Of a stretch of DNA of 6,458 nucleotides, positions 1 through 5,689 are shown piece by piece. Numbering within the stretch: position 1 is the first letter of the stretch; every line of letters starts with the position of its first letter. The translations under genes and the position numbers were made by a program. Origin of the DNA: Desulfarculus sp. (GTDB lineage Bacteria; Desulfobacterota; Desulfarculia; Desulfarculales; Desulfarculaceae); NCBI GenBank assembly GCA_020216625.1, contig JAIUYB010000135.1, forward strand, positions 1 through 6,458, given 5' to 3'. The notes under the pieces are model-generated. The model searched no databases. It was not told the DNA's origin and saw only the letters and a program-made list of their open reading frames with translations.

Positions 1-72
1 GAGGCGGCGGCCGGAAATCGGCCTCCGCAGGGGTCGGCGTCGCCGGTTTTTGCGGTTTTCTCCCCTCGGTGC

Positions 73-81
73 TGATAGAAT
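73..81 (+). promoter_or_regulatory. possible extended -10 promoter element
   Basis: The bases read TGATAGAAT, an extended -10 (TGn) followed by TAGAAT, which matches the sigma70 consensus TATAAT at five of six positions. No convincing -35 lies at 16-18 bases upstream; TTGCGG at 50-55 is 20 bases away. Extended -10 promoters can work without a good -35. Transcription would start near base 88 and read into the Tim44-domain gene. The AT-richness stands out against the GC-rich surroundings, but a single short match is weak evidence. Confidence 0.3.
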
Positions 82-88
82 TGCCTTC

Positions 89-133
89 AAGCCGCTGGCC
101 AGACCCCCACCGGGAGCCTGACGGCGGCTTTTT
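89..133 (+). terminator. stem-loop with T-run upstream of the Tim44-domain gene
   Basis: AAGCCGC (89-95) pairs perfectly with GCGGCTT (124-130), and GGC (97-99) can pair with GCC (116-118) inside it. A run of five T's (129-133) overlaps the end of the stem. This could be the intrinsic terminator of a gene lying before the window. If the -10 element at 73-81 is real, it would instead be a structure at the very 5' end of the next transcript. The large inner loop and the T-run partly inside the stem lower confidence. Confidence 0.4.
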
Positions 134-168
134 CAACCTTAGGCCATAACATAAAGACGGGAGCGGAC

Positions 169-1182
169 ATGTCCAGCATGCCACGCATGCGCGGTTTAAT
201 CATCCTGGCCCTGGTGGCCATCTTCTGCCTGGGGCTGACGGCCGAGGCCTGGGCCCGGGCCGGAGGCGGCAAGAGCATGGGCAGCACCGGCAGCCGCAGC
301 TATAGCACCACTCGGCCCAGCAGCCCCAGCGGCTCCGGCAGTTACCAGCAGCAGCGGCCCCAGCAACCCGGCTCCGGCCAATTCCAGCAATCACCCGGTA
401 TGACCGGCCTGGGCGGCGGGGGCTTCATGCGCGGCCTGGCCGGCGGCATGCTGGGCGGTTTCGTGGGTTCGATGCTCTTCCGGGGCCTGGCCGGGGCCAG
501 TCACACCGGCGAAGGGACCGAGGAGAGCGGCGGCATGGGTCTTTTGGACTTCGTGCTCATCGGCCTGTTGCTCTACCTGGCCTACCGTTTCTTCATGCGT
601 CGGCGCCAGGCCCAGGCCGTGGCCGCGGGCCAGAGCCAGTATCAGGCCGAGCCCTACGGCGGCCAGGCCGGGGCGGGCTATCCCCCCCCGCCCCCGCCGC
701 CCGGCGCCTGGTCCGACGCCGATCCGGCGGCCGATCTGGAGCAGGGCCTGGGCCACATCCGAAGCATGGACCCGGGCTTCGACCCCCGCTCCTTCACCGA
801 GCAGGCGGGCGACATCTTCTTCCAGGTCCAGGGGGCCTGGACCCGGCGCGACCTGTCCAGCGGCGGGCATCCGCACACCCCGGAGATGCGGGAGTTGATG
901 CAGGCCGAGGCCGACAAGCTAAAGGCCGCCGGACAGATCAACCGCCTGGAGAACATCGCGGTGCGCTCCATCGATATCTATCAGGCCTGGCAGGAGGCGG
1001 GGCAGGACTACGTGACCGTCCACCTGCTGGCCAGCCTGCTGGACTACACCGTGGACGAGCGTGGCGGTCAAGTCCTGTCCGGCTCCGACCGCGACCCGGT
1101 GAAGTTCGAGGAGCTGTGGACCTTCACCCGCCCGGTGGGACCCGGCCCCTGGCGGCTGTCGGCCATCACCCAAATGAACTAG
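169..1182 (+). CDS. Tim44-like domain membrane protein
   Basis: The protein has 337 residues. A hydrophobic segment at about residues 8-24 serves as a signal peptide or signal anchor. A Ser/Gln/Pro/Gly-rich stretch of low complexity follows (about 31-80), opening with the RAGGGKSMGS-type motif common after the signal in bacterial Tim44-like proteins. A Gly-rich hydrophobic stretch (81-110) resembles a glycine zipper. A second membrane segment (about 124-142) ends in FFMRRRQ, a positive stop-transfer. A proline-rich linker contains seven consecutive prolines (172-178). The C-terminal part (about 200-337) looks like the Tim44 domain: DPGFDPRSF, then FFQVQGAW, T237-E239 and a final FEELWTF strand. 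By the positive-inside rule this domain probably faces the cytoplasm. In mitochondria Tim44 ties the import motor to the channel; the role of bacterial members is not established. The ATG at 169 has GGGAG (159-163) five bases before it; in-frame ATGs at residues 4 and 7 are possible alternatives. A strong terminator follows, so the gene probably forms its own unit. Confidence 0.85.
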   Translation: MSSMPRMRGLIILALVAIFCLGLTAEAWARAGGGKSMGSTGSRSYSTTRPSSPSGSGSYQQQRPQQPGSGQFQQSPGMTGLGGGGFMRGLAGGMLGGFVGSMLFRGLAGASHTGEGTEESGGMGLLDFVLIGLLLYLAYRFFMRRRQAQAVAAGQSQYQAEPYGGQAGAGYPPPPPPPGAWSDADPAADLEQGLGHIRSMDPGFDPRSFTEQAGDIFFQVQGAWTRRDLSSGGHPHTPEMRELMQAEADKLKAAGQINRLENIAVRSIDIYQAWQEAGQDYVTVHLLASLLDYTVDERGGQVLSGSDRDPVKFEELWTFTRPVGPGPWRLSAITQMN

Positions 1183-1197
1183 CCTGCGGGACATATT

Positions 1198-1249
1198 GCG
1201 GCCAACCACGGGCCGGGCGGGGGATTCCTCGCCCGGCCCGGCCGCTTTT
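1198..1249 (+). terminator. two-part intrinsic terminator after the Tim44-domain gene
   Basis: The inner stem is 1210-1222 with 1227-1239: ten perfect GC pairs (GGGCCGGGCG with CGCCCGGCCC) plus three further pairs including one G-T, closed by a GATT loop. The outer stem pairs GCGGCC (1198-1203) with GGCCGC (1240-1245), leaving a six-base bulge (1204-1209) on the 5' side. TTTT (1246-1249) follows directly. The T-run is short, but the stem is very stable and starts 16 bases after the stop codon, which is a typical place for a terminator. Confidence 0.75.
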
Positions 1250-1406
1250 CGCGGACTTGGCCCCCTGGCGCGGCCCCCTGCCGGCCTCCTGCCCCCACCC
1301 GGGGCGCAAAAAATCAACCCGCCGAACCCGAGAATTATGCTAAAACCCCGCAATCGCGGTCCAGCGACCATCTTTCCCCACGCCGCCCCCCAACCGGAGC
1401 GACCCC
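1250..1406. other. spacer before the omptin gene, no supported gene
   Basis: This C-rich spacer holds no open frame that looks coding. Its only AT-rich part is 1308-1346. There TATGCT (1336-1341) could be a weak -10, but no good -35 lies 16-18 bases upstream. GGAG at 1396-1399 lies seven bases before the ATG at 1407 and is the probable ribosome binding site of the protease gene. Confidence 0.5.
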
Positions 1407-2423
1407 ATGGCCAACGCCCGCCCAAGCACGACTCTCGCCATCCTGGCTTGCCTGCCGCTGCTGCTCCTTTCCCCGGGAGTGGCTCCGGCCGCGCAAGCCA
1501 CGCCGGACAACGAGGAGATGGGCTTCTTCATCGCCCCCCAGATCAAGCGCTTTTTGCGCAGCCACACTTCCTACCAGTTCGGCGACCCCGAGAATCCCAA
1601 CCTCAACCCCCTGAGCCGGCTGGAGTTTCCGCTCAATTCCTGGTGGGCGGGGGTTAATCTGGGCCTCAAGGGGCCAAACAACTCTCTGGAGCTGGAGCTT
1701 TTGGCCGGCCTGCCCGGCCAGGACGACCTGGGGGTGATGCGCGACTCGGACTGGGAGGACCCCAACCGCAACAAGCTGCGCACCACCTACTCCGAGACGG
1801 CCACCCGGCTCAAGGACAGCTTCACCCTGGATGGCAAGGTCTCTCATAGCCTGCGCGAGACCCTGGGCCTGCCGGCCTGGCTGGACCTCAGGCCCCTGCT
1901 GGGGGTGCGCTGGCAACGCTTCGTCTTCGTGGCCCACGATGGCATGCAGCAGACCATGGTCTATGTCGACGGCCAGCCGACCTACGACCAGTGGCAGTAT
2001 TATCCGCTGCAGGGCGACGGCATCTGGTTCCGCCAGGAATATTTGCACGCCTACTTGGGGGCGTGGCTCAGCGCCGACCTGGGACGCCTGGGCCTGGGCC
2101 GACCGGACGGAGGTTGGCGGGTCGGGGTCCAGGCCGACCTGGCCCAGGTCTGGGGCCAGAACAAGGATCATCACCTGCTGCGCGGCGACCGGGTGACCGA
2201 AGAACGCACCCAGGGCTACGCCTGGCACACCGCCCTGGACCTGCGCGCTCCCCTTGGCGGCTGGGGCTCCCTGGTGGGCAGGTGGGATTACATGATCATC
2301 CAGACCAAGGGCGACCACCGTTGGATCGACCCGGCCTACGACGTGGACCAGACCTGGGACTACGGGGTGGAGGTCTGGTCGCGCCAGATGAGCTGGAGCC
2401 TGGCCCTGGAGATCGAGTTCTAG
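1407..2423 (+). CDS. omptin-family outer-membrane protease
   Basis: The protein has 338 residues. Omptins such as OmpT (317-residue precursor) are ten-stranded outer-membrane beta-barrels whose active site, facing the outside, cuts between basic residues. A signal peptide covers about residues 1-29, with likely cleavage at the APAAQA stretch. The rest shows alternating hydrophobic strands rich in aromatic residues and ends in Phe, as outer-membrane barrels do. The family's first catalytic pair (Asp83 and Asp85 of OmpT, within DYDW) matches D113 and D115 in RDSDWED. The second pair (Asp210 and His212, within DNDEHY) matches D254 and H256 in NKDHHL. The text around them also follows OmpT: an extracellular-loop region before D254, then RxT and a strand ending the domain. 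All four residues are present, so an active enzyme is expected; omptins usually need rough LPS for activity. The target is unknown. The family call rests on motif alignment by eye. The start has GGAG (1396-1399) seven bases upstream. I see no terminator before the next promoter. Confidence 0.8.
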   Translation: MANARPSTTLAILACLPLLLLSPGVAPAAQATPDNEEMGFFIAPQIKRFLRSHTSYQFGDPENPNLNPLSRLEFPLNSWWAGVNLGLKGPNNSLELELLAGLPGQDDLGVMRDSDWEDPNRNKLRTTYSETATRLKDSFTLDGKVSHSLRETLGLPAWLDLRPLLGVRWQRFVFVAHDGMQQTMVYVDGQPTYDQWQYYPLQGDGIWFRQEYLHAYLGAWLSADLGRLGLGRPDGGWRVGVQADLAQVWGQNKDHHLLRGDRVTEERTQGYAWHTALDLRAPLGGWGSLVGRWDYMIIQTKGDHRWIDPAYDVDQTWDYGVEVWSRQMSWSLALEIEF

Positions 2424-2450
2424 CCGCCAAGCTCGCCTTCCCGGCCAGGT

Positions 2451-2479
2451 TTGACACCACCCGGGGGTCATGATAGTTT
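2451..2479 (+). promoter_or_regulatory. sigma70-type promoter of the cobalamin-controlled operon
   Basis: A perfect -35 hexamer TTGACA (2451-2456) is followed by a 17-base spacer and TAGTTT (2474-2479). TG at 2471-2472 makes this an extended -10. Transcription would start around 2484-2487, only a few bases before the first helix of the riboswitch, which is the expected geometry. The -10 itself matches consensus at only three positions, so the strong -35 and the TG probably compensate. Confidence 0.7.
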
Positions 2480-2490
2480 TGTCACCAAGT

Positions 2491-2660
2491 TGCGCGTGGT
2501 GGCCCATTGGGGCCTAATAGGGAAGACGGTGTGACTCCGTCGCGGTCCCGCCGCTGTGACCGGAGACGAAACCCGCGAACTAGCCACTGCCTCGGGGCAA
2601 CCGGGGTGGGAAGGCGCGGGGACTAGGACGACCCGGAAGCCAGAAGACCTGCCCGCGCGG
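2491..2660 (+). promoter_or_regulatory. cobalamin riboswitch (aptamer)
   Basis: The conserved cobalamin-aptamer blocks occur in order. GGCCC (2501-2505) pairs with GGGCC (2510-2514), then comes the AATAGGGAA junction (2516-2524). The GGTGnnAnTCC element (2528-2538) is closed by ACGG with CCGT. The core GCGGTCCCGCCGCTGTGA (2542-2559) follows. A variable arm is closed by CCCGCG (2572-2577) with CGCGGG (2615-2620) and has an inner CCAC/GTGG helix. The B12 box AGCCAGAAGACCTGCC (2638-2653) ends the core. GCGCG (2492-2496) can pair with CGCGC (2654-2658) to close the whole fold. The family binds adenosyl-, methyl- or aquocobalamin and lowers expression of B12 synthesis and uptake genes. Here it precedes a terminator and cbiK, which fits that role. 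Which cobalamin form it prefers cannot be read with confidence. Confidence 0.95.
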
Positions 2661-2700
2661 TAAATAGCCCCGTCGAAGCCCGAGGTATGGCGGGCGGGGA

Positions 2701-2732
2701 CCTGGGTCGAAGAAGCAGGGTGCAGACCCCGG
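2701..2732 (+). promoter_or_regulatory. candidate antiterminator hairpin
   Basis: CCTGGGTC (2701-2708) can pair with GACCCCGG (2725-2732): seven pairs and one T-C mismatch, with a 16-base loop. Its 3' arm takes up bases 2727-2732, which form the base of the terminator stem, so the two hairpins exclude each other. This would be the ON state when cobalamin is low. How the aptamer favours one over the other is not evident. An alternative upstream hairpin, CCCCG (2668-2672) with CGGGG (2695-2699), may take part. Confidence 0.4.
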
Positions 2733-2759
2733 GAGCCATCGGGCCCCTGGGGTTTTTTT
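2727..2759 (+). terminator. intrinsic terminator of the riboswitch expression platform
   Basis: CCCCGGGAGCC (2727-2737) pairs with GGCCCCTGGGG (2742-2752) through eleven positions, with one G-T pair and one A-C mismatch, around the loop ATCG. Seven T's follow (2753-2759). It lies after the aptamer and 28 bases before the cbiK start codon. This is the arrangement of a transcription-attenuating riboswitch: cobalamin binding should favour termination. Confidence 0.85.
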
Positions 2760-2776
2760 ATTGGCCCCGGGGGTCG

Positions 2777-2781
2777 GGAGG
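2777..2781 (+). promoter_or_regulatory. ribosome binding site of cbiK
   Basis: GGAGG lies six bases before the ATG at 2788. It decides that start over the in-frame TTG at 2761, which sits directly after the terminator T-run, has no Shine-Dalgarno sequence and would put extra residues before the signal peptide. Confidence 0.8.
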
Positions 2782-2787
2782 GTTGCC

Positions 2788-3732
2788 ATGTTACTGTCCC
2801 GACTCAACAACCGCCTGGGCCGCGCCTGCGTGCTGGCCCTGGCCCTCACCGCCCTGGCCGCCCCGGCCCTGGCCGCCGAGGCCGCCAAGACCGCCAAGGC
2901 CCCAGCCAAGACGGCGGTGCTCTTGGTCACCTTTGGCAGCAGCCACGCCGGGGCCCTGGACCAGATCAAGCGCATCGAGCCCGAGGTCAAGGCCGCCCAT
3001 CCCGGAGTGGAGGTGGCCTGGGCCTACACCTCGGAAAAGGTGCGCCAAATCCTGGCCCAGCGCGGGGAGAAGCTCGACTCGCCGCCAGAGGCCCTGGCCA
3101 AGCTCCAGGCCCAGGGGGTCAAGCGGATCGTGGTGCAGTCGCTGCACGTGATTCCCGGGGCCGAGTTCCACGATCTGGCGCGGGAGGCCCAAGCCTTCGC
3201 CCGGCAGGGCAAGGACCTGCGGGTGGCCATGGGCTGGCCGCTCGTGAGCGACACCAACGACCTCCAGGCCCTGGCCCGGATCATGCTGCAGGCCGCGACC
3301 CCGGGCCGCCAGCCGGATCAGGCCCTGGTCTGGGTGGGCCACGGCACCCACCATCCGGCTGGGGTGGCCTATCCCGCCCTGGCCTTCGCCTTGGCCCAGG
3401 TGGACCCGCGGGCCTATCTGGGCACGGTGGAGGGCTATCCCTCCTTTGACGACGTGCGGGGCCAGCTCCAGGCGGCCGGGGTCAAGGCGGTCAAGCTGAT
3501 GCCGCTGTTGACCGTGCTGGGCGAGCACAGCAAGCAGGATATCGCCGGCGACGACGCCGACTCCTGGAAGTCGCGCCTGACCGCCGCCGGATTCACGGTG
3601 ACCACCGACCTGACCCCGGTGGCCGGCTACAGCGGCGCCCGGGACCTCTGGCTGGGCCACCTGGCCAAGGCCATGCAGGAGTTGCAGACCGAGAAGAGCG
3701 GCCAGGCCAAGCCGGCCTTTAAGGCCAAATAG
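2788..3732 (+). CDS. cbiK: exported sirohydrochlorin cobaltochelatase CbiK
   Basis: The 314-residue protein inserts Co2+ into sirohydrochlorin, an early step of anaerobic cobalamin synthesis. A signal peptide spans about residues 1-30 (Arg6, Arg11, then a Leu/Ala core ending ALAA), followed by a Lys/Ala-rich linker to about 41. The chelatase fold starts at AVLLVTFGSSH (43-53). The metal-binding residues known for this family (His145, Glu175, His207 in Salmonella CbiK) match H185 in VGHGTHH, E215 in TVEGYPSF and H247 in GEHSKQD, with identical spacing of 30 and 62. Desulfovibrio vulgaris has both a cytoplasmic and a periplasmic CbiK, and this resembles the periplasmic type, which forms a heme-binding tetramer. 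H120 or H128 here might bind heme, but I cannot settle that. The gene is first behind the riboswitch and upstream of an ABC importer. The location is odd, because sirohydrochlorin is made in the cytoplasm. A role in metal or tetrapyrrole handling during uptake is an alternative to biosynthesis. Confidence 0.93.
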   Translation: MLLSRLNNRLGRACVLALALTALAAPALAAEAAKTAKAPAKTAVLLVTFGSSHAGALDQIKRIEPEVKAAHPGVEVAWAYTSEKVRQILAQRGEKLDSPPEALAKLQAQGVKRIVVQSLHVIPGAEFHDLAREAQAFARQGKDLRVAMGWPLVSDTNDLQALARIMLQAATPGRQPDQALVWVGHGTHHPAGVAYPALAFALAQVDPRAYLGTVEGYPSFDDVRGQLQAAGVKAVKLMPLLTVLGEHSKQDIAGDDADSWKSRLTAAGFTVTTDLTPVAGYSGARDLWLGHLAKAMQELQTEKSGQAKPAFKAK

Positions 3733-3740
3733 CGGACCCG

Positions 3741-3776
3741 CTCGGCCCTTCCTCCGCCGCTGGAGGGAGGGCCGAG
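3741..3776 (+). other. long stem-loop between cbiK and the permease gene
   Basis: CTCGGCCCTTCCTCC (3741-3755) pairs with GGAGGGAGGGCCGAG (3762-3776) in fifteen continuous pairs, one of them a G-T, around a six-base loop. It starts eight bases after the cbiK stop. No T-run follows, so it is not a standard intrinsic terminator. It may protect the 3' end of a processed cbiK mRNA or set the ratio of chelatase to transporter. Further on, CCGC (3813-3816) can pair with GCGG (3821-3824), covering part of the permease Shine-Dalgarno sequence. Confidence 0.6.
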
Positions 3777-3837
3777 GACCAGGCAGAGTCGGCCAGGGGC
3801 TGGGGACGAACCCCGCTCCGGCGGAGAAGCGCCCGTC

Positions 3838-4899
3838 ATGCACCACCATCCCCCCACCGCCGCCCCGGACCAGCCGCCCCGCCGGGGGCTGCGCCGGGCC
3901 CTGATCCTGGGCCTTTTGGCGCTCTTGCTGGCCCTGGTGGTGATCACCTGCGGCCTGGGCTACATCCGGGTGGCCCCGCACCAGGTGGCCCAGGTGGTCT
4001 TCGGCCACCTGACCGGCGGCGAGGCCCCGGTGGCGCGGCTGGTGGACCAGGTGGTCTGGGAGGTGCGGCTGCCCCGCATCCTGAGCGCGGCGGCGGTGGG
4101 CGCGGCCCTGGCCCTGGCCGGGGTGGTCTTCCAGGGCATCCTGCTCAACCCTCTGGCCGACCCCTTCACCCTGGGGGTCAGCTCCGGGGCGGCCTTTGGC
4201 GCGGCCCTGGCCCTGTGGCTGGGCCTGACCTTCCTGGGGCCCTACACCGTGGCCCTCTTGGCCTTTTTGGGGGCCATGGCCACCCTGGCGGCGGTAATCG
4301 CGCTCTCGGCCAAGGACGGCCAGACCTCGCCCACCAGCCTGATCCTTTCGGGCGTGATCGTGGCCGCCATCCTCTCGGCCGGCATCAGTTTCATCAAATA
4401 CCTCTCCGGCGAGCAGGTCTCGGTGATCATCTTCTGGCTCTTGGGCAGCCTGGCCGGACGCACCTGGTTGGAGGCCGGGCTCACCGGCGGCGTGGCCTGC
4501 CTGGGTTTCCTGATCTTTCTGTTCCACGCCCGGGATCTCAACCTGCTCAGCCTGGGCCCCCGGGCGGCGGCGGCCCTGGGGGTGGAGGTGCGCCGGGTGC
4601 GCCTGATCCTTTTGATCACCGCCAGCCTGGTCAGCGCGGCGGCGGTGGCGGTGGCCGGCATCATCGGCTTCGTGGGCCTGCTCATCCCGCATCTCATGCG
4701 GATGCTGGTGGGGCCGGACAACCGCCTGCTGTTGCCGGCCGCCGGCCTGGCCGGGGCCATGCTGCTCTTGACGGCCGACACCCTCACCCGCTGGGCCCTG
4801 CCCCACGAGGTGCCCATCGGGGTGCTGACCGCCCTGATCGGCGGGCCTTTCTTCTGCTATGTCTTCCGGCGCAAGCAACTGGGGGTGGGGCGTGGCTGA
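3838..4899 (+). CDS. BtuC/FecCD-family ABC importer permease
   Basis: The protein has 353 residues, close to the usual 320-350 for this family of ten-helix inner-membrane subunits that import cobalamin, heme or iron-siderophores. A His/Pro-rich cytoplasmic tail (1-20) precedes the first helix (about 21-41). Family landmarks follow in order: RLPRILSAAAVGAALALAG (77-95), FQGILLNPLADPFTLGVSSG (98-117), the region FWLLGSLAG (199-207), LGPRAAAALGV (239-249), and GFVGLLIPHLMRMLVG (277-292), which carries the coupling helix that docks on the ATPase. VPIGVLTALIGGPFFCYVFRR (325-345) closes the protein. The ATG at 3838 has GGAG (3823-3826) eleven bases upstream, a rather long spacing. Its end overlaps the ATPase gene by eight bases. 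The cobalamin riboswitch upstream points to a corrinoid or related cobalt tetrapyrrole; heme or iron chelates cannot be ruled out from sequence, so I give no btu symbol. Confidence 0.93.
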   Translation: MHHHPPTAAPDQPPRRGLRRALILGLLALLLALVVITCGLGYIRVAPHQVAQVVFGHLTGGEAPVARLVDQVVWEVRLPRILSAAAVGAALALAGVVFQGILLNPLADPFTLGVSSGAAFGAALALWLGLTFLGPYTVALLAFLGAMATLAAVIALSAKDGQTSPTSLILSGVIVAAILSAGISFIKYLSGEQVSVIIFWLLGSLAGRTWLEAGLTGGVACLGFLIFLFHARDLNLLSLGPRAAAALGVEVRRVRLILLITASLVSAAAVAVAGIIGFVGLLIPHLMRMLVGPDNRLLLPAAGLAGAMLLLTADTLTRWALPHEVPIGVLTALIGGPFFCYVFRRKQLGVGRG

Positions 4900-5689
4900 G
4901 CCGGTCTTCACCATCCGGGGTTTATCCTTCGCCTATGGCGCCCAACCGGTGCTGCGCGGATTGGATCTGACCATCACTCCTGGCCGCTTCCACGGCCTGG
5001 TGGGTCCCAACGGCTGCGGCAAGACCACCCTGCTGGACGTCATGACCGGCCTGCTGCGCCCGGCGGCCGGCTCGGTCAGCTTCCAGGGCCGTCCCCTGGC
5101 CGCCTGGCGGGCGGGCGAGCTGGCCCGGAGCTTGAGCCTCACTCCCCAGGAGCCGGGCCTGGGCTTCCCCTACACCGTGCGCGAGACGGTGCTGATGGGC
5201 CGCCACGCCTTCATCCCCCGCTTCTCCGCCCCCTCCGCCCGCGACGAGGCGCTGGTGGAGGCGGCCCTGACCCGCCTGGACCTGGCCGCCCTGGCCCATC
5301 ATCCCGTGACCGAGCTCTCCGGCGGCGAGAAGCAGCGGGTGCTCCTGGCCCGGGCCCTGGCCCAGGACGCGCCGGTGATGCTCCTGGACGAGCCCACCAA
5401 CAACCTGGACGTGCGCCACGCCCTGGCCGCCCTGGGCGAGCTGGAGCGCCTGGTGCGCGACCAGGGACGGACCGTGGTGGCGGTGCTGCACGACCTCAAC
5501 CTGGCCGCCGCCTTCTGCGACCAGCTGATCCTGATGGACCAGGGCCGGATCGCGGCCTTTGGCCCCACCCCCGAGGCCCTCTGCGCCGCCAATCTGGAGG
5601 CGGTCTTTGGGGTGCGGGCGGCGGTGCGCTGGGACGAGTTCGCCCAGGGCCGGGTGGTGGTCTTCCAGAAGAACGGAGGCGCGGCGTGA
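4892..5689 (+). CDS. BtuD/FecE-type ABC importer ATPase
   Basis: The protein has 265 residues and powers import with the preceding permease, on the cytoplasmic side. All nucleotide-binding motifs are intact: Walker A GPNGCGKT (38-45), Q-loop Gln86 in LTPQEPG, signature LSGGEKQ (142-148), Walker B VMLLDE (162-167) with catalytic Glu167, D-loop NNLD (170-173) and H-loop His200 in VLHDLN. PYTVRETVLMGRHAFIPRF (93-111) is typical of the FecE/BtuD/HmuV group. I chose the GTG at 4892. It overlaps the permease stop by eight bases, follows a G-rich stretch (4881-4890) that can serve as ribosome binding site, and starts the protein at the usual place just before the first strand. An in-frame ATG at 4859 would add eleven residues without similarity to the family and lengthen the overlap to 41 bases. 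The stop overlaps the binding-protein start by four bases, which suggests translational coupling. The substrate is set by its partners. Confidence 0.93.
   Translation: MAEPVFTIRGLSFAYGAQPVLRGLDLTITPGRFHGLVGPNGCGKTTLLDVMTGLLRPAAGSVSFQGRPLAAWRAGELARSLSLTPQEPGLGFPYTVRETVLMGRHAFIPRFSAPSARDEALVEAALTRLDLAALAHHPVTELSGGEKQRVLLARALAQDAPVMLLDEPTNNLDVRHALAALGELERLVRDQGRTVVAVLHDLNLAAAFCDQLILMDQGRIAAFGPTPEALCAANLEAVFGVRAAVRWDEFAQGRVVVFQKNGGAA
5675..5679 (+). promoter_or_regulatory. ribosome binding site of the binding-protein gene
   Basis: GGAGG lies six bases before the GTG at 5686, inside the last codons of the ATPase gene. It fixes an otherwise unobvious GTG start in the overlap GTGA. Confidence 0.75.

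Noticed and set aside
1..60. Hairpin GGCCG (9-13) with CGGCC (19-23) followed by T-runs near 47-60
   Set aside because: The five-pair stem is short and the T-runs lie more than 20 bases after it, so I cannot support it as a terminator.
1336..1341. TATGCT as a promoter -10 for the omptin gene
   Set aside because: It matches consensus at only four positions, and no reasonable -35 hexamer lies at the right distance. It is noted in the spacer entry but not called as a promoter.
1449..1451. Cysteine at residue 15 of the omptin-like protein as a lipoprotein attachment site
   Set aside because: It sits in the middle of the hydrophobic core and is followed by more leucines. The residues before it (I-L-A) do not fit a lipobox well, and a barrel needs no lipid anchor.
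1196..1657. Open frame on the + strand overlapping the terminator and the start of the omptin gene
   Set aside because: It begins just before the terminator hairpin, its product is Pro/Arg-rich with no domain, and it ends inside the protease gene in another frame.
1335..2507. Long open frame on the - strand opposite the omptin gene
   Set aside because: The same GC effect explains it. It has no recognisable motif and no ribosome binding site that I could support, while the + strand shows signal peptide, barrel pattern and catalytic residues.
3741..3776. Hairpin after cbiK as an intrinsic terminator
   Set aside because: No T-run follows the stem. The downstream transporter genes have no evident promoter of their own, so the transcript probably continues.
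2791..4914. Very long open frame on the - strand opposite cbiK and the permease gene
   Set aside because: Its translation is rich in Gly, His, Gln, Arg and Pro without any domain, and it lies opposite two clearly conserved genes. High GC at third codon positions removes stop codons from this antisense frame.
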